From assembly GCF_040939455.1 (NCBI RefSeq), contig NC_134111.1, positions 56,934,501 through 56,998,500 on the forward strand: a stretch of DNA of 64,000 nt, in the 5' to 3' direction. Shown piece after piece: positions 12,238 through 21,219 of the stretch. Within the stretch, counting starts at the first letter, position 1; every line of letters starts with the position of its first letter. The notes below the pieces were generated by a model. The model saw only the letters and a program-made list of their open reading frames with translations, was not told where the DNA came from and made no database searches. The DNA comes from Microcebus murinus. Its lineage: Eukaryota > Chordata > Mammalia > Primates > Cheirogaleidae. Both the position numbers and the translations under genes were made by a program.

Positions 12238-12387
12238 CAGGGGTGGGAACCTGCAGCCTTGAGGCCACATGTGGCCTTCAAAATCCTTCAGTGCAATGTT
12301 TTGTAAAATTTGTATTTAGCCAAAAGACCACACTTAAGGATTTAGAAGTCCGCAGGTGGCCTTAAGGCTGCAGGTTCCCCACCCCAG
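12238..12387. mobile_element. hAT-like MITE with long terminal inverted repeats
   Basis: This 150-bp element starts CAGGGGTGGGAACCTGCAGC and ends in the near reverse complement GCTGCAGGTTCCCCACCCCA followed by G. The inverted arms stay aligned for about 55-60 bases (GGCCACATGTGGCCTTC against a matching right arm). The CAG…(C)TG-type ends fit hAT elements. No transposase is encoded. An 8-bp target duplication is not clear. Confidence 0.75.
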
Positions 12388-12534
12388 CATTAACCAGTGC
12401 TTTGAACAAGTTTCTCTTGGCCTGGACTACATATAAGCTCTAATGACAAATGCCCCCATCACTTCTCCTTACCTAGGGATGTACTCCTTGCAAAATGATT
12501 TGTAGGCATATTTGCTGATATATACATCCTCCCA

Positions 12535-12750
12535 TGACAAATTTCCTAATGCACTTCTCTGTGCTAAGATGCCAAGTCACGTTTCAATTATATCACTTCT
12601 GGCACTTGATTGCACTCATGTCTGCCTTCAATCCACTACATGGTAAATCCCAACAGGATAGAAATTATGCTTTATTCAATTTTGAGCCCCTAGGGCTTAG
12701 CAAAGTGCCTGGCATACAAAAATTTGTGGAGTAAAAAATGAAATGAAATG
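12535..12750 (+). repeat. L2 LINE 3' end
   Basis: The right part has the L2 3' terminus: GATAGAAATTATGCTTTATT, GAGCCCCTAGGGCTTAGCAA, AGTGCCTGGCATACAAAAAT and a final ATGAAATGAAATGAAA short-unit tail. The consensus reads 'cccagcgcctagaacagtgcctggcacatag … tgaatgaatgaa'. Confidence 0.75.
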
Positions 12751-14040
12751 AAACAACTGCACATCCCCCTTTTAGAATATGTTTTAAGAGGCAGGCATAA
12801 CATTTATCTGAGACATCTTCTATTGTGTCCACAACAAAATCACAACACCATAGAGGAACACAGCACCATAGAGCAATGGAAAATGGTGATACACAAAATT
12901 ACAGAGCATCTGAAGGAAACAAAGGGAAAGGGTGGCAGAAGGAAAGAGTCCAACAGAAAAATGTGTACTTTCAAGTTAGTAATTGGTATGAAATACTAAA
13001 ATGTACAGCAAACCAAATTGTAGTTAATAAGAGGTCATGCAGCCATCGCTTTGTCTTTGCACTGGAACATCTCTAGCTGATGAGCAGTTAAGCTATTTTT
13101 CAGTACTGCCAGGGTTGAGACAAAACAATTCAAATCAATGTTTAACAATCCTTATTATTTAAAAACCCTAGCCAAAATCCTTTACACTTCAGTTTAAGCA
13201 CATTTCTTTTTATTTCATCATGGAAGGTGAGCAGCTGGCTGCCATGCTAACCAGATCTCTTTATATACTCCAAGACCCTCCAAATATGCACTGCTTATTC
13301 CAATCTTTAAAATAGGCAGCCCTCTTCACACCCTTCCTTATGCATCCTGTTGGGAATGTTCCTTTATGTAATTCATCATTTTAAATCATCCATTTAAAAT
13401 GCTACATTCCTTAACTTCACCTCTCTCCAAGCCCCTTCTGTTAATGTCTCCAGTTCCACTTACTACGTTAATTTCTTCCCTTCTCAAACTCACATGCTGC
13501 TTTCTACATCTTAACGGAAGGGCATATTTTAGATAATAATTTACCTTACATTTCATTCCTTGTTTTGAAGTGTCCAATGATAAAATTAAAACAGTCCCAA
13601 TCAGAATCATGAAACCAACTTTAAAACAGTCTCCATCTGTCTTGGGAAGCTTTGCCTTGCTGTAGATGTGTTAATGAATTTTTAGCACAAATTAAACCTC
13701 ACAAAATCATTCCTCAAGTATTTCTACAAGTGTTTCGTAGTTTTGCCATCATGTTGCCCTCTGATACTTTAGAATGGTACAGCTGTTTTGAAGCTGAAGG
13801 ATATCGATTCAAATAACCCTGCTTACAACTTAACAAAACTGGGGAAAATTTCCGGGAGGTGAAGCCAGGAAAGGAGTCCAGAAAGAGTGTTCTCCGTGAT
13901 ACTGTGCTGCTTATAAGGTCCGTTTTTCTGCTTTCTGTTACTGTTACCCAAAATGTTTGACAGATAAACCTACTGGTAACATGGAGCTTTAAAGAAAATA
14001 TCTTTTCTAGCCTTAGAAATGAATAGTAAATAAAAACAAC
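12751..14040. other. Unassigned sequence
   Basis: I see no gene or confidently named repeat. A degenerate 18-bp tandem unit (CACCATAGAG core) occurs twice at 12842-12873. Two overlapping 83-codon frames cover it and have no domains. The right half (13100-14040) is unique-looking. Confidence 0.45.
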
Positions 14041-14044
14041 AACA

Positions 14045-14305
14045 ACACAATAGCTAATCCTTATTATATAGCACTGACAACATGCCAGGTAGTATCATAA
14101 ATACTTTACAATAGTAAATTAACTCATTTAACAGTTAACTCATTCAATCTTCAGAGTACTCTTGTGAGGAGACATTTTACCATTCTCATGTTACAGATGA
14201 AGAGAGGTCCAGGAAGCTTAAGTAGTTTGCCCAAAGTCATGAATGATTTGGCTGGGATTTAAATCCAGGGAGTCTAGCTCCAGAGTGTGTGTTCTTCATC
14301 ATCCT
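14045..14305 (-). repeat. MIR SINE, minus orientation
   Basis: Reversed MIR landmarks occur in order: ACATGCCAGGTAGTATCATA, AACTCATTCAATCTTCAGAG, CTCATGTTACAGATGAAGAG, GTTTGCCCAAAGTCATGAAT and GGGATTTAAATCCAGGGAGT. The length of about 260 bases is near full for the family. Confidence 0.85.
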
Positions 14306-14567
14306 ATATTGTAAATGGTTCAGGAGATACATCTTTGTAACATAGGATATATGTCTGCTAAGGTAATACATTTTTAGTAAATATGAACATTTCCAAAGTA
14401 ATGTTTCATCACGTTTGACAAAAAATAGAAAAAATAACCAATATGGCATCAAATGGTTTCAAGATGACTATTCTCATCCACGGGAAACAATAAACTGTTG
14501 AGAGCATTATTACAAGTATATGTTGTATATATGCCTGATATTTGAAGGTAAGCCATCCATTCATTCA

Positions 14568-14866
14568 TTTATTTTTAGAGACAGTATCTCACTCTGTCAC
14601 CCAGGCTGGAGCATAGTGCAGTGGCATAATCATAGCTCACTATAGCCTTAAACTTCTGGGCTCAAGTGAACTTCCCACCTCTGCCTCCCAAAGTACTGGG
14701 ACTACGGGTGCATGCCACCATGCCTGGCTAATCTTTAAAAAAAATTTTTTAGAGGCAGAGTCTCCCTATGCTGCCCAGACTGATCTTCAACTTCCTGCCT
14801 CAAGCATATTCCTGCCTCAGCCTCCCAAGTAGCTGGTACTATAGGAGCAAGCCAATGCACCTGGCA
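14568..14866 (-). mobile_element. Alu SINE, old (AluJ-like), minus orientation
   Basis: The reversed dimeric Alu is visible. The right arm runs from TTATTTTTAGAGACAGTATC through GGGACTACGGGTGCATGCCA. The A-rich middle is reversed to T (AAAAAAAATTTTTTAGAGGC). The left arm ends at CCAATGCACCTGGCAC. The linker is the short common-ancestor type. CpGs are largely lost, and no clear target duplication is found. Confidence 0.92.
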
Positions 14867-14885
14867 CAAAGATCTTTTTAAATCT

Positions 14886-14906
14886 AAAAAAAAAAAAAAA
14901 AAAAAA
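14886..14906 (+). repeat. A21 homopolymer
   Basis: A pure run of 21 A lies 20 bases right of the minus-strand Alu. It cannot be that Alu's tail, which would be T on the left side. It may be the tail of another, unrecognised retroelement or an expanded A-run. Confidence 0.85.
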
Positions 14907-15099
14907 TTCTTGATATAAGCATCAGCTGTTTATGTAAAATTACTATAATGTTTAGACAAATGCTTTTGTCTAATTAATAGAACAATTCAGAGGTAGAAGC
15001 ACAAATCTTATAAATGAGATTTAAAAACTATGCATGATAATTTGCATATTATCATTATTGGACCATAATCAATATACATGTTCAAAATCCCAATGGGTG

Positions 15100-15240
15100 G
15101 ATTAATTGATCAACAAATGTCAATTTAGCATATACTGAGTTCAAACCCCTGGACTAGATCCTATAAAGGATCAAAAAAGGATAATCCTAATGCAAAGAGG
15201 TTCAGCCCCTATCCTAAAATATATATAGTCAGTAACAGAG
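15100..15240 (-). repeat. L2 LINE 3' end, minus orientation
   Basis: ATCAACAAATGTCAATTTAG, ATATACTGAGTTCAAACCCC and GATCCTATAAAGGATCAAAA follow the reversed L2 3' terminus ('caacaaatatttattgagtgcctac … ctaggcgctgggga'). The match is moderately diverged. Confidence 0.55.
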
Positions 15241-15948
15241 CATCTGAGATGAACTAAATATCCATGTTAGTTGGGCTCTTTTGATTATAAGAGTAAAGAT
15301 TCATTCATGTTATGCTACATAATGAGGATTGATTACAAGGCTGTATCTGGAAATAAGAAGGACATTTTCACCACACAATCAGACTGCACAGAAACCCAAC
15401 AACCATTCAGCTCAGGCTTGGAGAGACAGAAATGAATTCAAGATTGGAAGGTCATTTGGGATCCAAAGAAACTCTAGCAGCTATACGACCAACACAAGTC
15501 TGTTTATTGTTCTCTCTTCCTCTCTCTGTCATTGGGTCTGTTTCTGTTTCCAGCGGCTTCCCTCTTTCTATGCATTCAACTTAAAGACTCACAAACGGGA
15601 TGTGATTGTCAAGTTTGTCACCACCATCTTTGTTGGGCTAAGCTTTCTCACTAACACTACCACTTTCAGCATTATAAGGAGATGTACCCAGAATGAGAGA
15701 AAACCTCTTTGCTTGAACTAGACCTTCTGAAACCATGGAGGCACTATCAATATCTGAGGGACTCCTAGTCTCAACTGCTCCCAAGAAATCTGGACCAGTG
15801 CTAGGAGTACAGCAATTAGAATGCCAGTGAGACCACTCCAGTTTCGTACTCAGAGCCCAATCTTTATAATATGATACAAAGAATCTATGGAGGCAGGATA
15901 TAATATGGCATGCACATGTTTTTGTCATCTATAGGGGCCTGGATGGAG
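15241..15948. other. Unassigned, possibly an old medium-reiteration repeat
   Basis: The segment begins AGTTGGGCTCTTTTGATTAT and has a pyrimidine-rich middle (CTCTCTTCCTCTCTCTGTCA), a layout seen in some old LTR or DNA repeats. It contains a 130-codon plus-strand frame (15329-15721) without a signal peptide, domain or compositional bias typical of a protein, so I do not call it a gene. Confidence 0.35.
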
Positions 15949-15949
15949 C

Positions 15950-16195
15950 AGTGGTTGAGAGGGTAATCTTTAAAGACATATTACCTGTGTTTGAATTTAG
16001 CTCTGATGCTTACTAGGTGTGTGACCATGTGCAAGTTATTTAACCTATCTTTACCTCAGCTTCCTTGTCTACAAAATTGAAATAATGGTAGTCTAGACTT
16101 CACAGGGTTGTTATGATGACAAAAGAAATAACTTATTCACAGGGAAAGGTGTGCCTGGTACACAGTGAGCATTTGATGAATTTTAATTATCCATT
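15950..16195 (+). repeat. MIR SINE, plus orientation
   Basis: Near full-length: GAGCAGTGGTTGAGAGGGTA, GTGTTTGAATTTAGCTCTGA, CTTACTAGGTGTGTGACCAT, GTGCAAGTTATTTAACCTAT, CACAGGGTTGTTATGATGAC and GTGCCTGGTACACAGTGAGC appear in the family's order. Confidence 0.9.
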
Positions 16196-16214
16196 TCTTA
16201 TTACTTCTAACACA

Positions 16215-16410
16215 CCGTATCAATTTTATCCCTTGTAATTTCACAGCACAAAACTCCTATCCAAACATATTATGCTCCTTCATATCTCTGTTATTGTTGC
16301 CCTATGCCTGGATCTTCTTTGCCTAATTCTCTAGTGAAGGTCTTCTCATCCCTCAAAGTTCAGAACAAATTTCCTTTTCTGAGCAATGCTCTCTGTGACT
16401 GCTAGTCTCG
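16215..16410 (+). repeat. L2 LINE 3' region
   Basis: CCTATGCCTGGATCTTCTTT, CATCCCTCAAAGTTCAGAAC, AAATTTCCTTTTCTGAGCAA and CTCTCTGTGACTGCTAGTC reproduce the L2 order 'tgcctggaatgctctt … catccttcaaaacccagctcaaatgtcacc'. Confidence 0.65.
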
Positions 16411-16439
16411 AGAGGGGCCTCCAACAAGTCCTCCACTTC

Positions 16440-16905
16440 TGTGCATTCATGACACACCTCACATCAAAAAGGGGGAAATTCAATGTCCTCCTGTTGAATA
16501 TGGCCTTGGGTCTGGCTAGACTACAGCATGATGTGAAAGTGACATTCTGGGACTCTCAAGCCTAGGCCTTAAGGGGATTTCTCAGCCTTCACTTTCTGTT
16601 CTTGGAACCCAGCCACCATACTATGAAAACCCTATGCCATATGGAGAGATTATACATGGGGGAACCAAGGCATCCGGGTTCAAATTCCCAGATTATCTCC
16701 CAGCCTATGCTGGCACCAATCCTCAGCCATGTGAATGAAACATCTTGCATGGTCCAGGCCAGTTAAGCCCCACATGAATACAGCCCTAAGCACCATCGTG
16801 TACCCAGCTGAGCCCATGTAAATGTAAGAGACAATAAAATGACTGCAGTTTCAAGCCATTAAGTTTTGGTTTGTTTATTATAGCAATAGACAACCAAAAC
16901 ACCAT
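16440..16905 (+). mobile_element. MLT1-type LTR (ERVL-MaLR), solitary
   Basis: Co-linear landmarks of an MLT1 LTR are CTGTTGAATATGGCCTTGGG, AAGTGACATTCTGGGACTCT, CTAGGCCTTAAGGGGATTTC, CAGCCATGTGAATGAAACAT, CCCAGCTGAGCCCATGTAAA and AATAAAATGACTGCAGTTTC (with a poly(A) signal). The terminus is AAGCCATTAAGTTTTGGTTT and AGCAATAGACAACCAAAACA. There is no internal region next to it, so it is a solo or truncated LTR. It has no coding capacity. Confidence 0.85.
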
Positions 16906-17439
16906 TCGTGAAACTCCTGAACAGGGTAAGCACTTCTTGGACTAAGCTCTCGTAATTCTATTTGCAAGTTAAACTGTATTATAGTTATTTATTTTTATGT
17001 CTATCTCTTTTCCTGGGGGTCTCAAGGCTAATAACCATGGACTTAAGGGAAAAGAAGCTTCTTCAGAAATAATCCCAGGAGAAGTAACAGAATTTACAAT
17101 GGCAAGAACAAAGCTAAAACAAAGTAGAAAAATTCTGAAGGTTACTCCCAGCCTATCATTTTGGCAATCTCTAAACCTTGGAAGATTTGAAGAAAATTAT
17201 AGAAAGGGTAAGACTTGTCAACCCAAAACAATAATCAAATGATGTAATATAATTCATACCGAGCATCCTGTTTGCTATACCACCAGGGCATTTTCTGATA
17301 TATATATGAAGAGAATAAAAACAAATGGAAGAGAGAAAGAGACCAAAGTTAGCCAAGACTGTTGCTTGTTTATTTTTTTAAGAGGAGCAAGAAGGAGAGG
17401 GGACTTGGTTTATTAGCCAGCATGACTTTTTGAGAGGCT
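16906..17439. other. Unassigned sequence
   Basis: I see no gene or repeat family that I can name. An 81-codon frame at 16997-17242 (Lys-rich) and a 61-codon minus frame overlap each other and lack domains. Confidence 0.4.
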
Positions 17440-17705
17440 GGGTAACAAAGTAGTGTTAAATTGTGGATTCTGGAGCCAGATGGCCTGGTTTTCATTTAGC
17501 TTCACAGTCTGGGTTTGAATCCTAGCTACATATTTTTGTGGCAGATCACCTGGTTTCTTTATTTATAACATGGAGACAATGAAAGCACCTACATCAGAGG
17601 GTCCTGTTAAGGATTAAGTGAGTTGATATATGTAAAACACATAGAAGGGTGCCTGACATTCAGTGAGACTCATGTAACGGTTACTTCCTGCTGCTCCTAT
17701 TATTT
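17440..17705 (+). repeat. MIR SINE, plus orientation
   Basis: TGTGGATTCTGGAGCCAGAT, CTGGGTTTGAATCCTAGCTA, AGGATTAAGTGAGTTGATAT, ATGTAAAACACATAGAAGGG and GTGCCTGACATTCAGTGAG follow the consensus, with an internal stretch of extra sequence around 17490-17510. Confidence 0.85.
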
Positions 17706-17745
17706 AAATAACATAAAAAAATAAATAAATAAATAACATAAGACA
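17706..17745 (+). repeat. (AAAT)n microsatellite
   Basis: A short run of AAATAAATAAATAAATAA sits between two copies of AATAACATAA. The flanking copies suggest a small duplication or a retroelement tail that later became a microsatellite. Confidence 0.7.
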
Positions 17746-17879
17746 TTGTAACGAAGACTGTGTCATTTTATATAATGGATAGACAAAGAGGCCACTGGAA
17801 CTGGACAATAAATCGTGTTTGGACAATTAGCTTTCTAACTTATTATGCTAGACTCAAAAGTAAATTCCAAAGAAAATTT

Positions 17880-18265
17880 TACTTATAAAACACAAACCCT
17901 TCATGGCATTTAGAAGAAAATATAGGAGAATATCCTTAATAGCTTACTTTATGAGGAAAAAATCTTAAGCCTGATATAAAAAACACAAACCATTAAGGAA
18001 GATTGTTAAATTTGACCATATTAGATGCTTTAAATTATGCACAAAATAGACAACACCATAAACAATGTTGAAACACAAGCCAGAGACTGGGAAAAGAAAT
18101 TTATCCAGATTAATGTCCAAAATATACAAAGAATTCCTACTAATCAATAATAAAAAGCAAATAACCCAATACAAAATGGGAAAGATGGTAAATAAGCTAT
18201 TGGCATAAGGAAAATCCAAATGGTTAATAACATAATTCAATAAAACTCTGAGATAACATGCTCCC
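17880..18265 (+). mobile_element. Ancient L1M ORF2 3' part, degenerate
   Basis: Landmarks of the end of L1 ORF2 are visible: GAGAATATCCTTAATAGCTT, AATTTGACCATATTAGATGC, GAGACTGGGAAAAGAAATTT, AAAATATACAAAGAATTCCT, ATCAATAATAAAAAGCAAAT and AACCCAATACAAAATGGGAA. Many stops break the frame. It may be the 5' part of the same insertion whose 3' end lies at 18.75-19.48 kb. Confidence 0.7.
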
Positions 18266-18539
18266 CAGTTTTAAATAATAGGAAATTACCTGCTTGGGAA
18301 TTGGCTTCTTGTCCTCTGCCTGGACCCTAAGCTATAATTATCTTCTGAACAAGAAAGGAAGATATGGGTGAAGCAAGGAGATTGCGTTGGGGAAGGCTAG
18401 ACCCCCTCAATTTCCAGATTTTTCTATCCCAATCTTGCAAGATTGCGTTGAATAGAGCCATTAACCTCTCACTAATGTAACCCGATATTTTACATAATTA
18501 AATATTTGAATCCCACTTACCACATTTTGGTGATGTTTT
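18266..18539. other. Unassigned sequence between L1 parts
   Basis: I see no named repeat. GATTGCGTTG occurs twice (around 18382 and 18442) as a small dispersed direct repeat. The segment interrupts two L1M parts of the same orientation. Confidence 0.4.
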
Positions 18540-18740
18540 ATAACAATGACATATTACTTAAGGCTGGACACAGTTGTGAGATTCTCACATACAAACTCAG
18601 AATAACCTTGTAATGTAGGTATGGATATTATCCCTATTTTTCCAATGGTGACAGGCCCAGCTCACCCAGAAGAGTCATGATTTAATCCCAAGTTATCTGG
18701 CTCCAACATCCAGCTTTTAACACTATCTTATTATTGCCTC
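18540..18740 (-). repeat. MIR SINE, minus orientation
   Basis: The reversed core reads AATAACCTTGTAATGTAGGT, ATTATCCCTATTTTTCCAAT, CAGGCCCAGCTCACCCAGAA, TGATTTAATCCCAAGTTATC and TGGCTCCAACATCCAGCTTT. The match is diverged but co-linear. Confidence 0.7.
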
Positions 18741-18888
18741 TAAACATATGACATATGAAAAGAGGCTCAATCTCTCAGAGGATTCTCTATGATGCAGCAG
18801 TTTTACTTCTATGTATACATGATTGAGAAAATATTTGCCAAGGAAATAAACAGAGAAATGTTCATTTCAACCATGTTTGTATTGGTAA

Positions 18889-18938
<50 letters not shown>

Positions 18939-18944
18939 ATATGC
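18889..18944 (+). repeat. (TG)n microsatellite with (TA) flanks
   Basis: A pure GT run of about 39 bases (18896-18934) is flanked by ATATAT on the left and GTATGTATATG on the right. It lies within the L1M 3' end. The His/Thr-rich frame on the other strand is an artefact of this tract. Confidence 0.95.
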
Positions 18945-19120
18945 TTACATTTATATATGTAAATATCTGGAAATGAAAGACTAGATAAATTTAGCATAGT
19001 CACACAGTGAAACACTATTCAGCAGTTGAAATGAATAAACTGAAACTACTAACTTTATAATAGATAAATCCTAAAAGAATAATGTCAGATTGAAAAGTAA
19101 GTTGAAGAATAATACTGTGG

Positions 19121-19175
19121 GCTACCATTTATATGGTAGCAACATGAGAAATATAAAGCAACATGAGAAATATAA
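19121..19175 (+). repeat. Perfect 8-bp stem hairpin next to a 19-bp tandem duplication
   Basis: GCTACCAT-TTAT-ATGGTAGC (19121-19140) is a perfect inverted repeat with a 4-base loop. AGCAACATGAGAAATATAA is then repeated head to tail at 19138-19156 and 19157-19175 without a mismatch. The duplication begins inside the hairpin's right arm. Confidence 0.9.
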
Positions 19176-19475
19176 TTTATAATATGATATGTAATTTTTA
19201 AATGCTACATATATGCAAAGTAAAGTGCATAATCAATAATGAAAATAATAAACACTAAATTCAAAGCCACAATTACCTCTGGAGAGAAAAGGATAAGGCA
19301 AAGGTACACCGAAGTTTCAACTGTAGCTGTAATGTAGTGCTGCCTTGAACAAAATAAGACAAATATGTTGAGATTTAATAAAACTGGGTGGCAGGTGCAT
19401 GGTGGTAAGCTAGTTTCTATACTTGTCTCTATATTTAAAGTATTTCGTAATAAAAATATAAAAACAAACTAAATG

Positions 19476-20560
19476 GGGTATAACAGAGAACATTCCAAAA
19501 ATAAATAACAAAAGAGGAGATTTACATATATCTCATTGAAGACCTTTTTTAAGAAACATTGCTTTACAGGAGCATCTGTTACTGTGCCTAGGTCCTTAAC
19601 TTTGATGGGTCCTGCCTCCCTTTTGGAGATTTAGCAAAATAAATGTTTCTACTACAGAAATAACATTACAATTTTGCCTAAAACAACAAAGTAAGGGGAA
19701 TCCCAAAACACACATTGCGATTAACAGGAAAATAAAATTAGCGACAAAATGTTTATGAAAATATCAGCAATGTGTTTGTCCTAACCTGGCAAAATATGCC
19801 ACAGGACAGATAACAACAGGTGAAATACATAAATACGTTTTCACCACCTTTTTATAGAGAGGTGGTAGTTTCTCTTCCATGCAGAAGAGAAAAGATTCAG
19901 GGTTAATGATTAAATCAGGTTGGTAACTGTCAAGGTAAGATTAATGCCTCTAGAATACCAAACATAAAAGCTCAGGGACAAAAAAAATCCACTTCGTGCC
20001 CAAGTATGAGTTTACTGGTCCATTACTCTGTGTATTCATATTCAACCATCTAAGTTTCAGGATGAAGAGTTATCTCATTACCAATTCTGAGATTCAGTTA
20101 CAGGGAAAAACAGATCAAGAAGTGTGGCATGCAAAGAACTTTGCCTCATGAAGAGAACTCAAGACTTCAGTAAAACTCTCTTTTCTATTTTTGTAGTTCT
20201 TGCCATTAAGTTATGCTTCATTACCTTAATAGCTTATTCAAATTTGTGTATCTTCATATTCATGTGCAAAAATACCAACACCACACTTAACCAGAATCAT
20301 TAAAATGGCAATCTAAGTTACATGACATATGGCTAAGAGGAAATGTACATATAAGGCCCAAGAACAATCAAAATACAAGGCACAGAGTTCAATCATTTAG
20401 TGTTATTTTACATAGAATGCTAAACATTTAATCATCTGAGTCCACTACAGATGAAAGTTATTTTAAAAGGCATAAGTATAACATCTGGAAGTATCAACAA
20501 AGAAACATATGGGAAAAAATTAAAAACTTATCACAGAAATTTTTAAAAAGTCAAGAGCCA
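19476..20560. other. Unassigned AT-rich sequence
   Basis: I see no gene, RNA or named repeat. The sequence is AT-rich and unique-looking, with no open frame of note. Confidence 0.45.
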
Positions 20561-20634
20561 CTTGCAACATGAGCAAAAAATCCATCATATCTGAACCCTC
20601 TTGCAACATGAGCAAAAAATCCATCATATCTGAA
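20561..20634 (+). repeat. 39-bp-period tandem duplication
   Basis: A 35-base block beginning CTTGCAACATGAGC and ending CATCATATCTGAA occurs at 20561-20595 and again at 20600-20634 with no mismatch, separated by CCCT. The perfect identity points to a recent local duplication or to an assembly artefact. Confidence 0.95.
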
Positions 20635-20734
20635 TAACTCACAAAAATGCTACAGTATTTATGATGATTCATAACTAATTATGGCCTTGAATTATCAAGA
20701 AAAAAATAAATGACATTTATTCAGTATAACTTGA

Positions 20735-21115
20735 TTAAGAAGCATCAGGAAATGACTTTAAGCTCCTGATTCTAAAATTCATCTGGAAAAACAAATATGT
20801 AAGAATGTTCTGAAAAAAAGTAATGAGAGGCTTTGCCCTATCAGTTTTAAGACATGGTGTAATGATATAAGAAGTAAAAGAATAAGGTAATATCACAAGA
20901 ACAGATAGCCAGACCAGTGAAAAAGAATTATCTAGAGAGTAGGACACAGAAGTTAGTGATCTTTGTTAAGGGGAACGTCAGAAATTAATAAGTAATTATC
21001 TAATAAATGGTACTGAGACACTTGATCAACTACTTTGAATATTGTCTATTTGGGAGGATTTATACTCTCACCTTTCAAATTCCAAATAGGAAGAGTTCGA
21101 AAAGAAAGTTTTTTA
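20735..21115 (+). mobile_element. L1M ORF2 fragment, plus orientation
   Basis: ATTCTAAAATTCATCTGGAA then AAACAAATATGTAAGAATGT corresponds to the L1 ORF2 stretch around the 'KFIWKNK' motif. GAGAGGCTTTGCCCTATCAG and GACATGGTGTAATGATATAA follow in order. The frame is broken. It may continue at 22.70 kb, on the far side of a minus-strand L1. Confidence 0.65.
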
Positions 21116-21219
21116 AAGGTCAGTATTTCATAAAGGAAGGACTTTAAGCATAGAGAAACTGTCTTTAAAAAGAGAGAGAGAGAAGCAAAGCAAGTATTTT
21201 CAAAATGTAAATACCTTTA

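Larger units (their letters stand above)
18745..19475 (+). mobile_element. Ancient L1M 3' end
   Basis: The order is CAGCAGTTTTACTTCTATGT, GAAATGTTCATTTCAACCAT, an interrupting (TG)n tract, CACACAGTGAAACACTATTC, AGCAGTTGAAATGAATAAAC, GGCTACCATTTATATGGTAG and ATAAAACTGGGTGGCAGGTG. It ends with TTTCGTAATAAAAATATAAA. This is the end of ORF2 through the 3' UTR of an old L1M. Confidence 0.75.

Noticed and set aside
12238..12395. 8-bp target duplication of the hAT-like MITE
   Set aside because: The flanking octamers GGTCTAAA and CATTAACC do not match well enough to claim a duplication.
12842..12873. 18-bp tandem repeat (CACCATAGAG core) as a minisatellite or CRISPR-like array
   Set aside because: Only two imperfect copies with no spacer regularity; a minor local duplication at most.
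15329..15721. 130-codon plus-strand frame as a possible gene
   Set aside because: No domain, no signal or membrane segment that makes sense, low-complexity pyrimidine stretch in the middle, no splice or promoter context. It is probably an old repeat.
16440..16905. Full endogenous retrovirus
   Set aside because: Only one MLT1-type LTR is seen. No internal gag/pol-like sequence or second LTR lies nearby.
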